Program-made: the position numbers and the translations under genes
Notes under the pieces: model-generated
Seen by the model: the letters and a program-made list of their open reading frames with translations, nothing else
What the model was told of the DNA's origin: nothing
Databases searched by the model: none
Shown: in pieces, positions 16,364 to 24,338 of the stretch
Layout of the letters: every line of letters starts with the position of its first letter
Numbering within the stretch: position 1 is the first letter of the stretch
Assembly (NCBI RefSeq): GCF_033097485.1
Contig: NZ_AP028634.1
Coordinates: 682,001-746,000 of the forward strand
Reading direction: 5' to 3'
DNA length: 64,000 bases
Source: Pyrofollis japonicus
Lineage (GTDB): Archaea > Thermoproteota > Thermoprotei_A > Sulfolobales > Pyrodictiaceae

Positions 16364-16957
16364 CTACTGTTTCTTCGCAGCCCCCTGGCCCTGTTGTCCC
16401 TGGCTTTGCCCGGTCTTCGGCTTCAGCTCTGGCTTCAGCACCCAGATGGGCTTAGAGGGTTTGGAGGAGTGTATTGGCTCTTCGTGGACGTGGAAGTCTT
16501 TGCGCAGCGGGTGGATGCCGGGCGGCCAGTCGGGTGGAAGCAGGAGGTGGCGTAGGTCTGGGTGGCCCTTGAAGTAGACGCCTAGCATTTCGTATTCTTC
16601 TCTCTCCTGGAACAGGGCGGCAGGGTAGAGGTCGGTAATCGTGTCTATTTGGGGCTTGTCGCGGGGGACATAGGTCTCGAGGGCTACCTGGTCTGAGGGG
16701 TTGTCTGTGCGGGTGAAGTGGTACACGAGCTTGATTCTCTTCTCCTTGGGGAGATCTACTGCGCTTATTGATAAGAGGTAGTCGTAGCCGAGCTCTCTTA
16801 GCTTCCTAGCGGCTTCGCGTATCTTCTCAGCGGGGACTATGAATGCTTGGAAGTTCTCCCTCGCCTGCTTAGAAGAGGCTATGCCCTGGAGCGCTTCTTC
16901 CGGAGAAGCGGTTGTGCTCAAATCGGGACGCGCCTCCGCTTTAAACGTTTTAAACAC
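16364..16957 (-). CDS. nuoC: Complex I-like subunit C (NuoC), inverted in the cluster
   Basis: A 197-residue subunit related to the 30-kDa protein of complex I. It has the signature EREEYEMLGVYFKGHPDLRH followed by LLPPDWPPGIHPLRKDF. It packs on NuoB and NuoD in the peripheral arm. Uniquely in this cluster it is encoded on the minus strand, between nuoB and nuoD. A GTG at 16957 gives the length stated; TTTAAA elements at 16939-16953 suggest that transcription may begin near 16921, where a TTG could serve as a leaderless start and give 185 residues. The C-terminal 20 residues are a Gln/Gly/Lys-rich tail. Confidence 0.93.
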   Translation of the reverse strand: MFKTFKAEARPDLSTTASPEEALQGIASSKQARENFQAFIVPAEKIREAARKLRELGYDYLLSISAVDLPKEKRIKLVYHFTRTDNPSDQVALETYVPRDKPQIDTITDLYPAALFQEREEYEMLGVYFKGHPDLRHLLLPPDWPPGIHPLRKDFHVHEEPIHSSKPSKPIWVLKPELKPKTGQSQGQQGQGAAKKQ

Positions 16958-17100
16958 GCGCTTATTACAGTGGGTGACTACCCGGTTTGTTTCTGCCCCG
17001 GCCTATCCTTATTAAGGATGCCTTTGCGTGGAAGGATAACGGGTATTAGGGGCTCCAGCATAGTAGCGCCCATCCCTATATTAACATAGGTGAAAGCTCT

Positions 17101-18309
17101 TTGTCCAAGATTGAGCTGCCCGGTATGGTTGGCCACGAGCTCGGCCAGAAGGATGGTTATCGCGTCGTAGAGCTGTTCATCGGTCCCCAGCACCCTGCTT
17201 CCGGCCACATGAGGCTCATAGTCTACCTTGATGGCGACATTATTGTCCGCGTTGACCCTGACATAGGCTACGTTCACCGAACAATGGAGAAGCTATCCGA
17301 GATACGTGAATATGTTAGGGTTATTAGCCTCGTGGAGCGAATGACTATTATTGACTCGTGTAACATTACGCTACCCTTCGTAGAGGCCGTCGAGAAGCTC
17401 CTAGGAGTAGAGGCTCCGCCGAGGGCGAAGTATCTGCGCACAATCCTCTGCGAGATAAACCGTATCTCGAGCCACCTCTACGGCCTAGGCATTGGCGGCA
17501 TCTTCCTAAACCACTCGACCATGTTCATGTGGGGGTTCGGCGACCGCGAAGTCTTCGTCCACCTAGCCTCACTGCTAACCGGGTCCAGGCTAACCCACAC
17601 CTACAACATCTTCGGCGGCGTTAGGAGGGACCTGCCCCAGGGCTTCCGCGACGAGTTCGAGAAAGCCAAGAAGTATATGCTGAGGAAGCTCAAGGACTAC
17701 GACAAGGTGTTCTTCAACAACCCGGTCATAAGGAGCCGTCTCGAGAACGTAGGAGTACTGCCAAGGGACAAGGCGATAGCCTACGGTATCACCGGGCCTA
17801 ATCTCAGAGCAAGTGGCGTGAGGTACGATGCCCGCCTCCTAGGATACGCCGCCTACAGCGAGCTCGACTTCGAGCCAGTTGTCGGCAAGTACGGGGACGG
17901 CTTGGAGAGGGTGTGGGTTAGGCTGCGCGAGATAGAGATGAGCCTAGACCTCATAGAGCAGGCGCTGAAGCAGCTACCCGAGGGACCAATATTCCACGAG
18001 AGGTATGCGAAAATGGTTCCGCCGGCCATGAAGAAGTGGTTCGAGAAGGGCAGGGTGAAGCTCCCGGGCGGCTACGTGAGGCTGCGCCCCAAGAGGGGAG
18101 AAGTATTCACGAGGGGCGAGATGGGCCACGGAGAGGTCACGTACTACCTTGTAAGCGATGGCGGGATGATGCCCTACCGGCTGAGAATAGTCACGCCGAG
18201 CGCTAGGAACGCCATAATGTTCTCCATCCTGCCGCCCGGCCACACGTTGATGGACCTACCCGCGATCTATGGTAGCATGGACTACTTCCCGCCCGAGGCA
18301 GATAGATAA
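17101..18309 (+). CDS. nuoD: Complex I-like subunit D (NuoD)
   Basis: A 402-residue protein of the 49-kDa subunit/NiFe-hydrogenase large-subunit family. GPQHPASGHMRL (His31 and His36) is the quinone-site loop of complex I. Neither Cys pair of hydrogenases is present: the N-terminal RxCGxC position reads RMTIID and the C-terminal region ends SMDYFPPEADR, so it is not a hydrogenase. The conserved quinone-contacting Tyr that follows the ERM sequence in most homologues is Ile83. The start is a TTG at 17101 behind GGTGA at 17090-17094. A TATA-like TTATTAAG at about 17009 could give it a promoter of its own, needed because nuoC upstream points the other way. Confidence 0.95.
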   Translation: MSKIELPGMVGHELGQKDGYRVVELFIGPQHPASGHMRLIVYLDGDIIVRVDPDIGYVHRTMEKLSEIREYVRVISLVERMTIIDSCNITLPFVEAVEKLLGVEAPPRAKYLRTILCEINRISSHLYGLGIGGIFLNHSTMFMWGFGDREVFVHLASLLTGSRLTHTYNIFGGVRRDLPQGFRDEFEKAKKYMLRKLKDYDKVFFNNPVIRSRLENVGVLPRDKAIAYGITGPNLRASGVRYDARLLGYAAYSELDFEPVVGKYGDGLERVWVRLREIEMSLDLIEQALKQLPEGPIFHERYAKMVPPAMKKWFEKGRVKLPGGYVRLRPKRGEVFTRGEMGHGEVTYYLVSDGGMMPYRLRIVTPSARNAIMFSILPPGHTLMDLPAIYGSMDYFPPEADR

Positions 18310-18335
18310 CCTTCGGATGTGGAGGTGTGTTCCGC

Positions 18336-19349
18336 ATGGTGTTAGAGGAGACCGCTCATATTCTCCACGTACCGGTTTGGCTCCTCAGAGGAATCCTTGG
18401 ACCCCTGGTCTATCCCGGCCTAGTGGCCGTTCTTGGCACAGTGCTCTTCCTGCTATGGGCTGAGAGAAAGATGGCTGCAAGGGTGCAGCAGCGCGTCGGC
18501 CCCTACTATGTTTCCCCGAGGCTCCGCGGCGCCCTCCAGCTAATAGCTGATGGTACTAGGTTCGCGCTCCAAGAGATAATTATCCACGTTGAGACCGATA
18601 GGACTATGTTCGTGCTAGGCCCTATACTGGCCTTCACCTTCCTGGTGCTACCCTTCACTGTGCTTCCCGGCGGGCCGGGCATCTATGGTTTCCACAGCGA
18701 GTTCAGCATAATCATTCTCTACGCATTGCTCACGCTGGCCCCTATAACGGTTATATTGATGGGCTGGGCCTCGTCCAACAAGTTCTCGATGATAGGTGCT
18801 GGGCGTGAGGCACTGCTAACTATTTCGGGCGAGCTGACCCTCGGCATAGCAATGCTATCAGCTGCCGCCATGTATGGTACCCTTGACTTCGTGAAGGCTG
18901 TTGAGAAGCAGGCGGAGACCGGCGTGATAGGCCTTATCTCTAACCCGTTGGCTGCACTGCTCTTCTTCCTAGCAATGCTGTTGCTGACGGACAGGCTGCC
19001 CTTCGACATAGTGTTGGGTGAGCAGGAGATAGTGCAGGGACCCTACACGGAGTACAGCGGCGTCCTCTACGCCTTGACAATGTCTATTGACTACGTGAAG
19101 CTCTACGCGCTGAGCTTCGCCTTCACGCTGCTCTTCCTAGGCGGCTGGGCGCCCTTCAGCTCCCCGCTCTGGGGAAGCATATCCGTCTACGTCAAGTCTC
19201 TGCTAGTCATGCTGTTCTCGGTGTTCCTCAGAACAGTCTATGGCAGGATGAGGCTAGACCATGCGATGAACTTGTTCTGGGCCAAGCTTTTCCCACTAGG
19301 CTTCGCGTCGCTCATAATAGCCGTCATAGCCCACGTGATCTACGCATAA
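18336..19349 (+). CDS. nuoH: Complex I-like subunit H (NuoH)
   Basis: 337 residues from ATG 18336, placed 8 bases after GGAGGTG; a GTG at 18327 overlaps that ribosome-binding site and is less likely. Eight hydrophobic segments and the hallmark loop WAERKMAARVQQRVGPYYV identify NuoH, which forms the quinone-access chamber and the entry of the proton path. A second conserved loop, TDRLPFDIVLGEQEIVQGPYTEYSG, carries the acidic residues of the family. It follows nuoD by 26 bases and precedes nuoI by 25. Confidence 0.95.
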   Translation: MVLEETAHILHVPVWLLRGILGPLVYPGLVAVLGTVLFLLWAERKMAARVQQRVGPYYVSPRLRGALQLIADGTRFALQEIIIHVETDRTMFVLGPILAFTFLVLPFTVLPGGPGIYGFHSEFSIIILYALLTLAPITVILMGWASSNKFSMIGAGREALLTISGELTLGIAMLSAAAMYGTLDFVKAVEKQAETGVIGLISNPLAALLFFLAMLLLTDRLPFDIVLGEQEIVQGPYTEYSGVLYALTMSIDYVKLYALSFAFTLLFLGGWAPFSSPLWGSISVYVKSLLVMLFSVFLRTVYGRMRLDHAMNLFWAKLFPLGFASLIIAVIAHVIYA

Positions 19350-19374
19350 CCCTGTGCAAGGAGGTGCTCCCTGC

Positions 19375-19911
19375 ATGGCGAGCGAGGAGGACAAGAGGAA
19401 AAGAAACGAGGATAGGGGCGATGATCATAGGCCCCGCATAAACCCCGTCCTAGCACACCTCGAGGCAATAGCCACTGGCCTGAAGTGGTTGTCGAAGCGC
19501 CCAATGACGCTCATGTATCCCGACGTGGAGGAGAAGAGGCCGGAGTACTTCAGGGGATTCATAGTATTCAACTACGATAAGTGCATAGGCTGTAGCCTCT
19601 GCGCCCAGATATGCCCGCCCAGGGCTATCCACATGTACCGTGTCCCCGGCGACAAGAGGATAAGGCCCGGCTACGACGCTGGACGCTGTATCCACTGCGG
19701 CCTCTGCACAGACATCTGCCCGACAGACGCGCTGAGTGTGAGCCCGGTACACGACGAGGTATTCGAGACAGTTGAGAGCATGGACTTCGACCCTGTCGAG
19801 TGGCATCTTATCTCGCAGAAGCTTTTGGAGGAGCACGCTAAGAGGAAGAGAAAGCTCGTCGTAGCACGCGTTGATGAGGAGGTGGGTCTGAGATATGAAC
19901 CTGTCGAGTAA
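19375..19911 (+). CDS. nuoI: Complex I-like subunit I (NuoI), two 4Fe-4S ferredoxin
   Basis: 178 residues from ATG 19375, which lies behind GGAGGTG at 19360-19366; an upstream GTG at 19354 would put that ribosome-binding site inside the gene. Two 4Fe-4S motifs are complete: Cys70/73/76 with Cys80, and Cys105/108/111 with Cys115. The protein carries electrons into the NuoB cluster. The N-terminal 25 residues are highly charged, as in other archaeal versions. With no nuoE, F or G in the window, the electron donor probably docks directly here, for example reduced ferredoxin. It overlaps nuoJ by 17 bases. Confidence 0.95.
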   Translation: MASEEDKRKRNEDRGDDHRPRINPVLAHLEAIATGLKWLSKRPMTLMYPDVEEKRPEYFRGFIVFNYDKCIGCSLCAQICPPRAIHMYRVPGDKRIRPGYDAGRCIHCGLCTDICPTDALSVSPVHDEVFETVESMDFDPVEWHLISQKLLEEHAKRKRKLVVARVDEEVGLRYEPVE

Positions 19912-20401
19912 TCTCCTCGTCGACTCGGCTATTGTTGGCTCTTTAACCGTTCTAGCGCTATCCGCCATAGGCACTGTTGTGGCAAAGAGGACTATGAAGG
20001 CAGTATTCATGCTGGGCATTGCCGCCCTCTCGGTGGCGGGGCTCATGGCCCTCATGGGGTACTCGTATCTGGCGGCATTCTACGTTGTAGTCTACGCTGG
20101 TACGACGATCACGCTGCTAGCGTTTATAGTTATGATGCTCGGCGACCTATACGAAGAGGCGCCTAGGAAGCCCGACCTGCTCTTACTGTCTATAATCACT
20201 GCCGCGGCGCTCGGCGCACCTATACTGTTCTATGCTTCCAGACACCCGGTGCCGAGCAGCGAGATAGTGAAGACCAAGTATGGGCTAGCGGATGCCGCTA
20301 GGTTCTTCACTGATTGCTGGCTCTGCACAATACTGATACTCGTCACCATTGCGGCCGTACTGATAGAGGCAGTGTCTATTGCGCGCAAGAGCCAGGCCTA
20401 G
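19895..20401 (+). CDS. nuoJ: Complex I-like subunit J (NuoJ)
   Basis: A 168-residue protein with five hydrophobic segments. SYLAAFYVVVYAGTTITLLA is the third helix, whose pi-bulge region is characteristic of NuoJ and rotates during coupling. The last helix is preceded by a Cys pair (CWLC) not usually seen in the family. The ATG at 19895 lies within the end of nuoI in another frame, indicating coupled translation. An 85-base gap follows, containing TATA-like sequence. Confidence 0.9.
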   Translation: MNLSSNLLVDSAIVGSLTVLALSAIGTVVAKRTMKAVFMLGIAALSVAGLMALMGYSYLAAFYVVVYAGTTITLLAFIVMMLGDLYEEAPRKPDLLLLSIITAAALGAPILFYASRHPVPSSEIVKTKYGLADAARFFTDCWLCTILILVTIAAVLIEAVSIARKSQA

Positions 20402-20449
20402 AGGGGTGTTAAAGTGGCGCACAATTTTTTGAAGTTATGCCTGGGGCTA

Positions 20450-20470
20450 TCCCTTTAAGCCCTCATATAA
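20450..20470 (+). promoter_or_regulatory. TATA-like elements before nuoK
   Basis: CCTTTAAG near 20451 and CATATAAT near 20464 lie in the only sizeable gap inside the nuoD-to-nuoN run. They suggest an internal promoter, with transcription beginning at about 20480-20492 just ahead of the GGAGGAGAGGAG ribosome-binding region of nuoK. Confidence 0.35.
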
Positions 20471-20507
20471 TCCATGCTTTAACAGCTTGGAGGAGAGGAG
20501 TAGGGTC

Positions 20508-20828
20508 TTGAACGGTGAGATACTGGCTGCACTAGTTTACACCGCGGCTGTTATCACAGGCTCCGCGGGGCTCTATGGGCTCCTAACCGCCCGGAGCCTC
20601 CTAAGGCTCCTCGTGTCGGCAGAGCTCTTGTTCAACACGATAGTCCTCATCGCGATATATATTGGCGCGGTATCGCCTTCTGCCGGCAGCAGCGGCTTCT
20701 ACTCCGTCCTGCTAACAGTTATCGCCCTAACCATTGTCGAGATGGCTATCCTCCTCGCGATAGTTGTCCTGATTTATCGCACGAGGAAGACTCTCGCCGT
20801 GAGGGATCTTCGTGAGGCGAAGGGGTGA
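20508..20828 (+). CDS. nuoK: Complex I-like subunit K (NuoK)
   Basis: About 106 residues with three hydrophobic segments; the conserved acidic residue of helix 2 is Glu in SAELLFNTIVL and that of helix 3 is Glu in TIVEMAILLAIV. Both Glu residues belong to the central proton path of complex I. TTG 20508 sits about 7 bases after a purine-rich GGAGGAGAGGAG; a TTG at 20487 would give seven more residues. Three bases separate its stop from the next gene. Confidence 0.9.
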   Translation: MNGEILAALVYTAAVITGSAGLYGLLTARSLLRLLVSAELLFNTIVLIAIYIGAVSPSAGSSGFYSVLLTVIALTIVEMAILLAIVVLIYRTRKTLAVRDLREAKG

Positions 20829-20831
20829 GCA

Positions 20832-22340
20832 GTGGTGCAGGAATACGTTCTCGGATCACCTATACTCTGGGCCTCGGTCCTCACACCCATAGCGGCTGGC
20901 CTGGTAAATGCCTCTGCCCGCAGAGGCTCCAAGGCGTTCCACACCTCGGTCGCTGCTGGCTCCTGGGCCGTTACCCTGGCACTGCTGCTACCGGTGCTCC
21001 ACAAGGTTCTCGGAGAAAAAGTCGTGGCTATTGACCCCTGGTATGTTGATACTGGTAGCTTCGGGACCCTAGGGCTCTTCATGGACCCCGTGTCGGCCAT
21101 AATGGCTCTGAGCGTGGCGCTGGTAAGCCTCATTGTCGCAGCCTACTCGGCGCCGTACATGGAGCACCGGTTCGAGGAGATGGGCTCGGGGAGCTTCTCC
21201 ACCTACTTCTTCCTCTACCAGTTGTTCACAGCCGGCATGCTTGGCTCGGTCCTCGCCAGCAACGCTATACTGTTCTACCTGTTCCTGGAGCTGACGCTGA
21301 TACCCAGCGCCCTCCTAATAGTACTCTACGGCTATGGTGATAGGTTCCGCGTAGGCCTAATCTACCTCATCTGGACCCATGTTGGAGCAGTATTGTTCGT
21401 CATCGGGCTATTCGTCGCAAACGTCTTCGACTTCTACGTGCCTGGCCACGGCTACGTGGTGGGCGTGAGCCATAGCTGGGCAGCGTTCCTCCTAGTGCTG
21501 ATAGGTGCTAGCGTCAAGATGGCTATGGGTGGGCTACACCTATGGCTTCCCTACGCGCACGCCGAGGCGCCGACACCGATATCGGCTCTCTTGTCCCCAC
21601 TGCTCATCGGTATAGGCGGCTACGTGTTGCTGAGGGCGGGAATAGGGTTCTTCCCCGACCTCTGGCGTGCGGCGACGCCCTTCCTCTTCCTCTGGGCGGT
21701 TGCAACGATGCTCTACGGCGGCTTCCTGGTGCTGGCGCAGCGGGATATCAAGAGGCTGTTCGCCTACAGCAGTATATCGCAGATGGGGTACCTGATGCTT
21801 GGCCTCAGCATCGCCAACACTGAGGGCGAGGCGGGCGCGATACTCCACTACCTTACCCATGCGCTCGGCAAGGCGATCCTCTTCGGCGTCGCGGGCGTCT
21901 TCATAGTAGCCCTCGGCACCAGGGACTTGAAGAAGATGGGTGGCTTGCTGGGAAAGATGCCCTATACCGGCGCATTGGCGCTCACAGGCTTCATGCTGAT
22001 ATCGGGGCTCCCGCCAACCATGGGTATGTGGAGCGAGGTCTACCTCGTCTTCGGGTTCTCGAAGTGGGCTATGAGCTATGGTCTCTGGAGCTTCGTCTGC
22101 CTAACAATACTAGTGATGGCCGCTATGACTCTCACCGTTATCTATAGCTTCACGACGTTCAAGAGGGTATTCTACGGGCCCCCGGGCCCCTTGTACGACG
22201 ATGCCTCGGAGAAGCCTGCTAGGGGGCTCATAGCGTCTCTCCTCGTGCTCCTCGTACTGGCAATAGTTTTCTTCATATTCATGGGTTGGCTCGCCGACCC
22301 CTTGGCGCAGGGTCTTGGAAGCACATATGCTCTGAGGTGA
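20832..22340 (+). CDS. nuoM: Complex I-like antiporter subunit M (NuoM)
   Basis: A 502-residue antiporter-like subunit with about 14 hydrophobic segments. The coupling residues are present: Glu in FLELTLIPSALL (helix 5), Lys in GASVKMAMGGLHLWLPYAHA (helix 7) and the Lys/Ser-rich DIKRLFAYSSISQMGY (helix 8-9). LWLPYAHAEAPTPISALLS is the broken helix 7 signature. NuoM transfers one proton per cycle. Here it comes before nuoL, reversing the usual L-M-N order. The start is a GTG at 20832 preceded by GGGGTGA. Confidence 0.93.
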   Translation: MVQEYVLGSPILWASVLTPIAAGLVNASARRGSKAFHTSVAAGSWAVTLALLLPVLHKVLGEKVVAIDPWYVDTGSFGTLGLFMDPVSAIMALSVALVSLIVAAYSAPYMEHRFEEMGSGSFSTYFFLYQLFTAGMLGSVLASNAILFYLFLELTLIPSALLIVLYGYGDRFRVGLIYLIWTHVGAVLFVIGLFVANVFDFYVPGHGYVVGVSHSWAAFLLVLIGASVKMAMGGLHLWLPYAHAEAPTPISALLSPLLIGIGGYVLLRAGIGFFPDLWRAATPFLFLWAVATMLYGGFLVLAQRDIKRLFAYSSISQMGYLMLGLSIANTEGEAGAILHYLTHALGKAILFGVAGVFIVALGTRDLKKMGGLLGKMPYTGALALTGFMLISGLPPTMGMWSEVYLVFGFSKWAMSYGLWSFVCLTILVMAAMTLTVIYSFTTFKRVFYGPPGPLYDDASEKPARGLIASLLVLLVLAIVFFIFMGWLADPLAQGLGSTYALR

Positions 22341-22347
22341 TGGCTTG

Positions 22348-24300
22348 ATGGACGCGGCTACGTGGGCTCTGTGGAGCGTACTGACAAGCTACGTGTTCTC
22401 AGTCATAGCTCTACTGCTAGGCGCTCTCCACGCCAAGTGGAAGACGGTTGCGTGGACCAGTGTATCGGGCCTAGTGCTCTCAACGATATTTGCGTGGATG
22501 GCGCTCGCCTCGCCCGAGGGCGAGCTGACTTATCACTGGGTCAGGAGCCTCGGTGTCAACTTCTCGCTGCTAGGCGACAAGCTCGCAACGATAATGGGCG
22601 TGGTGGTTGCTACCCTCAGCCTCCTCATAGGAATCTATAGCGTCGAGTACATCGGGGAGTGGGGTGCGCCGCGCTACTGGTTCTTCTACACCTTCTTCGT
22701 CGCGAGCATGTTGCTGCTCGTCTACGCCGGCGACATGATAACCATGTTCATTGGCTGGGAGGGTACTGGTCTCTCGAGCTGGGCGCTGATAGGCTTCTAC
22801 TACGATGACCGCGAAGAGTTCTGGGTAGGCGATCCCGGCAGGAAGGCTTGGAAGGTCCCGATGTGGTTTACTCCGAGCCACAGCGGGCTGAGGGCCATAG
22901 TGTTTACGAGGCTCGGCGACATCGGCATGCTTATCGGCTTCGGAATGGTCTACGCCGTCACCGGCTCCACGAGCATAGCCGTGCTGAGGGACAACATCTA
23001 CACCTTGTTCGCCGACCTGACGCTGCGAGGCCTAGCAGCCTACTGGCTACTACTGTTCTTCATGGGCGCGTTGGCGAAGAGTGCCCAGTTCCCGTTCCAC
23101 GAGTGGCTCGTCACGGCGATGACCGGCCCGACCTCGGTCTCGGCGCTCATACACGCTGCGACGATGGTTAAGGCTGGCGTGTTCTATGCCCTCCGCTTCG
23201 CCCCGATACTGGCTGTCGGGTTGTTCGCACCGCTCGCGACCGGGGTCATCACTATGAAGGCTCTCGCGTGGCTAGCCCTCCTAACAGCGTTCGCCACTGC
23301 CACTATGGCGATCGTGGCCAGGGAGCTGAAGCTGATACTTGCCTACTCGACTGCTAGCCAGCTATCATACATGCTTGGCGCGGTCTTCGCCGCCACAGCT
23401 GTGGACGAGGCTGCGCTCGGCGACCTGGGTGGCTTCTCCCACCTGGTCTCGCACGCAGTGTTCAAGGCGGCGCTGTTCCTCGCTGCCGGCGCGATAATCC
23501 ACGCAGTGCACAGCAGGTTCATAGACGACATGGGTGATTTGAGGAAGTACATGCCGTGGACCTATCTGGCGACGCTGCTAGCTGGCCTAAGCCTGGCAGC
23601 GATACCGCCCTTCTCAGGGTGGTGGAGCAAGGACCTAGCCGTGCACGCTATGGGCGAGTATAGCTGGTGGCTTGCCTTCGGCGCCCTGGTAACCGCTGTG
23701 CTGACCGGCGCCTACACGATGAGGATGATATACTACGTGTTCCACGCGCCCGCCACTCGGAAGCACGAGCACCTCCACGAGGCGCACCCCCTGATGCTCG
23801 GCCCCTACCTAGTACTAGGCCTAACCGCCCTCGGCCTGGGCCTCGTCTGGCCGTGGGTTGAGCACCACATAGCGGAGGCCGTCGGGGCCGAGGCGCCTCA
23901 CCTAACCGTTGGGGACGTGTTGCCGGGAACCATTGCCGCCGTGCTGGGCGCCTCCACTGTTGCACTGTACTTTGCCGGCGTGAGGCCGATGGAGTGGGTT
24001 AGGAGGAGCAAGTCTCTGCAGGTACTATACAACTTCCTCTATGACCGCTGGTACGTGAACTCGGTGATATATAGGCTGATAGTGTATCCTGGCGCTAGGT
24101 TCGCCGAGTGGCTCCGCGACGGCGTCGAGAAGGGCTACGACATGCTCCTCCACGTCTCGACGCCTGCTGCGAGCACCGGGCTCGGGCAGCGGATACGGGG
24201 GCTGCAGAGCGGTGACCTGCAGCGATACCTGGCGTACTTCTTCGCGGGTATACTTCTCGCTGCCCTGATCTCTGCCTTCGTGATTGTTTTAGCCGGGTGA
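22348..24300 (+). CDS. nuoL: Complex I-like antiporter subunit L (NuoL)
   Basis: About 650 residues, the usual size for NuoL including the long amphipathic lateral helix at the C-terminus (SKSLQVLYNFLYDRWYVNS and onward). Helix 5 has Glu in GWEGTGLSSWALIGFY, helix 7 has Lys in GALAKSAQFPFHEWL and the loop GPTSVSALIHAATMVKAG is intact; LKLILAYSTASQLSYM marks helix 8-9. ATG 22348 follows GAGGTGA by seven bases and is preferred to the TTG one codon earlier. It is the distal proton-pumping subunit. Confidence 0.94.
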   Translation: MDAATWALWSVLTSYVFSVIALLLGALHAKWKTVAWTSVSGLVLSTIFAWMALASPEGELTYHWVRSLGVNFSLLGDKLATIMGVVVATLSLLIGIYSVEYIGEWGAPRYWFFYTFFVASMLLLVYAGDMITMFIGWEGTGLSSWALIGFYYDDREEFWVGDPGRKAWKVPMWFTPSHSGLRAIVFTRLGDIGMLIGFGMVYAVTGSTSIAVLRDNIYTLFADLTLRGLAAYWLLLFFMGALAKSAQFPFHEWLVTAMTGPTSVSALIHAATMVKAGVFYALRFAPILAVGLFAPLATGVITMKALAWLALLTAFATATMAIVARELKLILAYSTASQLSYMLGAVFAATAVDEAALGDLGGFSHLVSHAVFKAALFLAAGAIIHAVHSRFIDDMGDLRKYMPWTYLATLLAGLSLAAIPPFSGWWSKDLAVHAMGEYSWWLAFGALVTAVLTGAYTMRMIYYVFHAPATRKHEHLHEAHPLMLGPYLVLGLTALGLGLVWPWVEHHIAEAVGAEAPHLTVGDVLPGTIAAVLGASTVALYFAGVRPMEWVRRSKSLQVLYNFLYDRWYVNSVIYRLIVYPGARFAEWLRDGVEKGYDMLLHVSTPAASTGLGQRIRGLQSGDLQRYLAYFFAGILLAALISAFVIVLAG

Positions 24301-24338
24301 GAGGCCTAGAGGAGTTGAATAGGGAAGGGTGATGGCTC

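Noticed and set aside
17101-18309. NiFe hydrogenase large subunit
   Set aside because: Both cysteine motifs that hold the NiFe centre are absent; the protein is NuoD.
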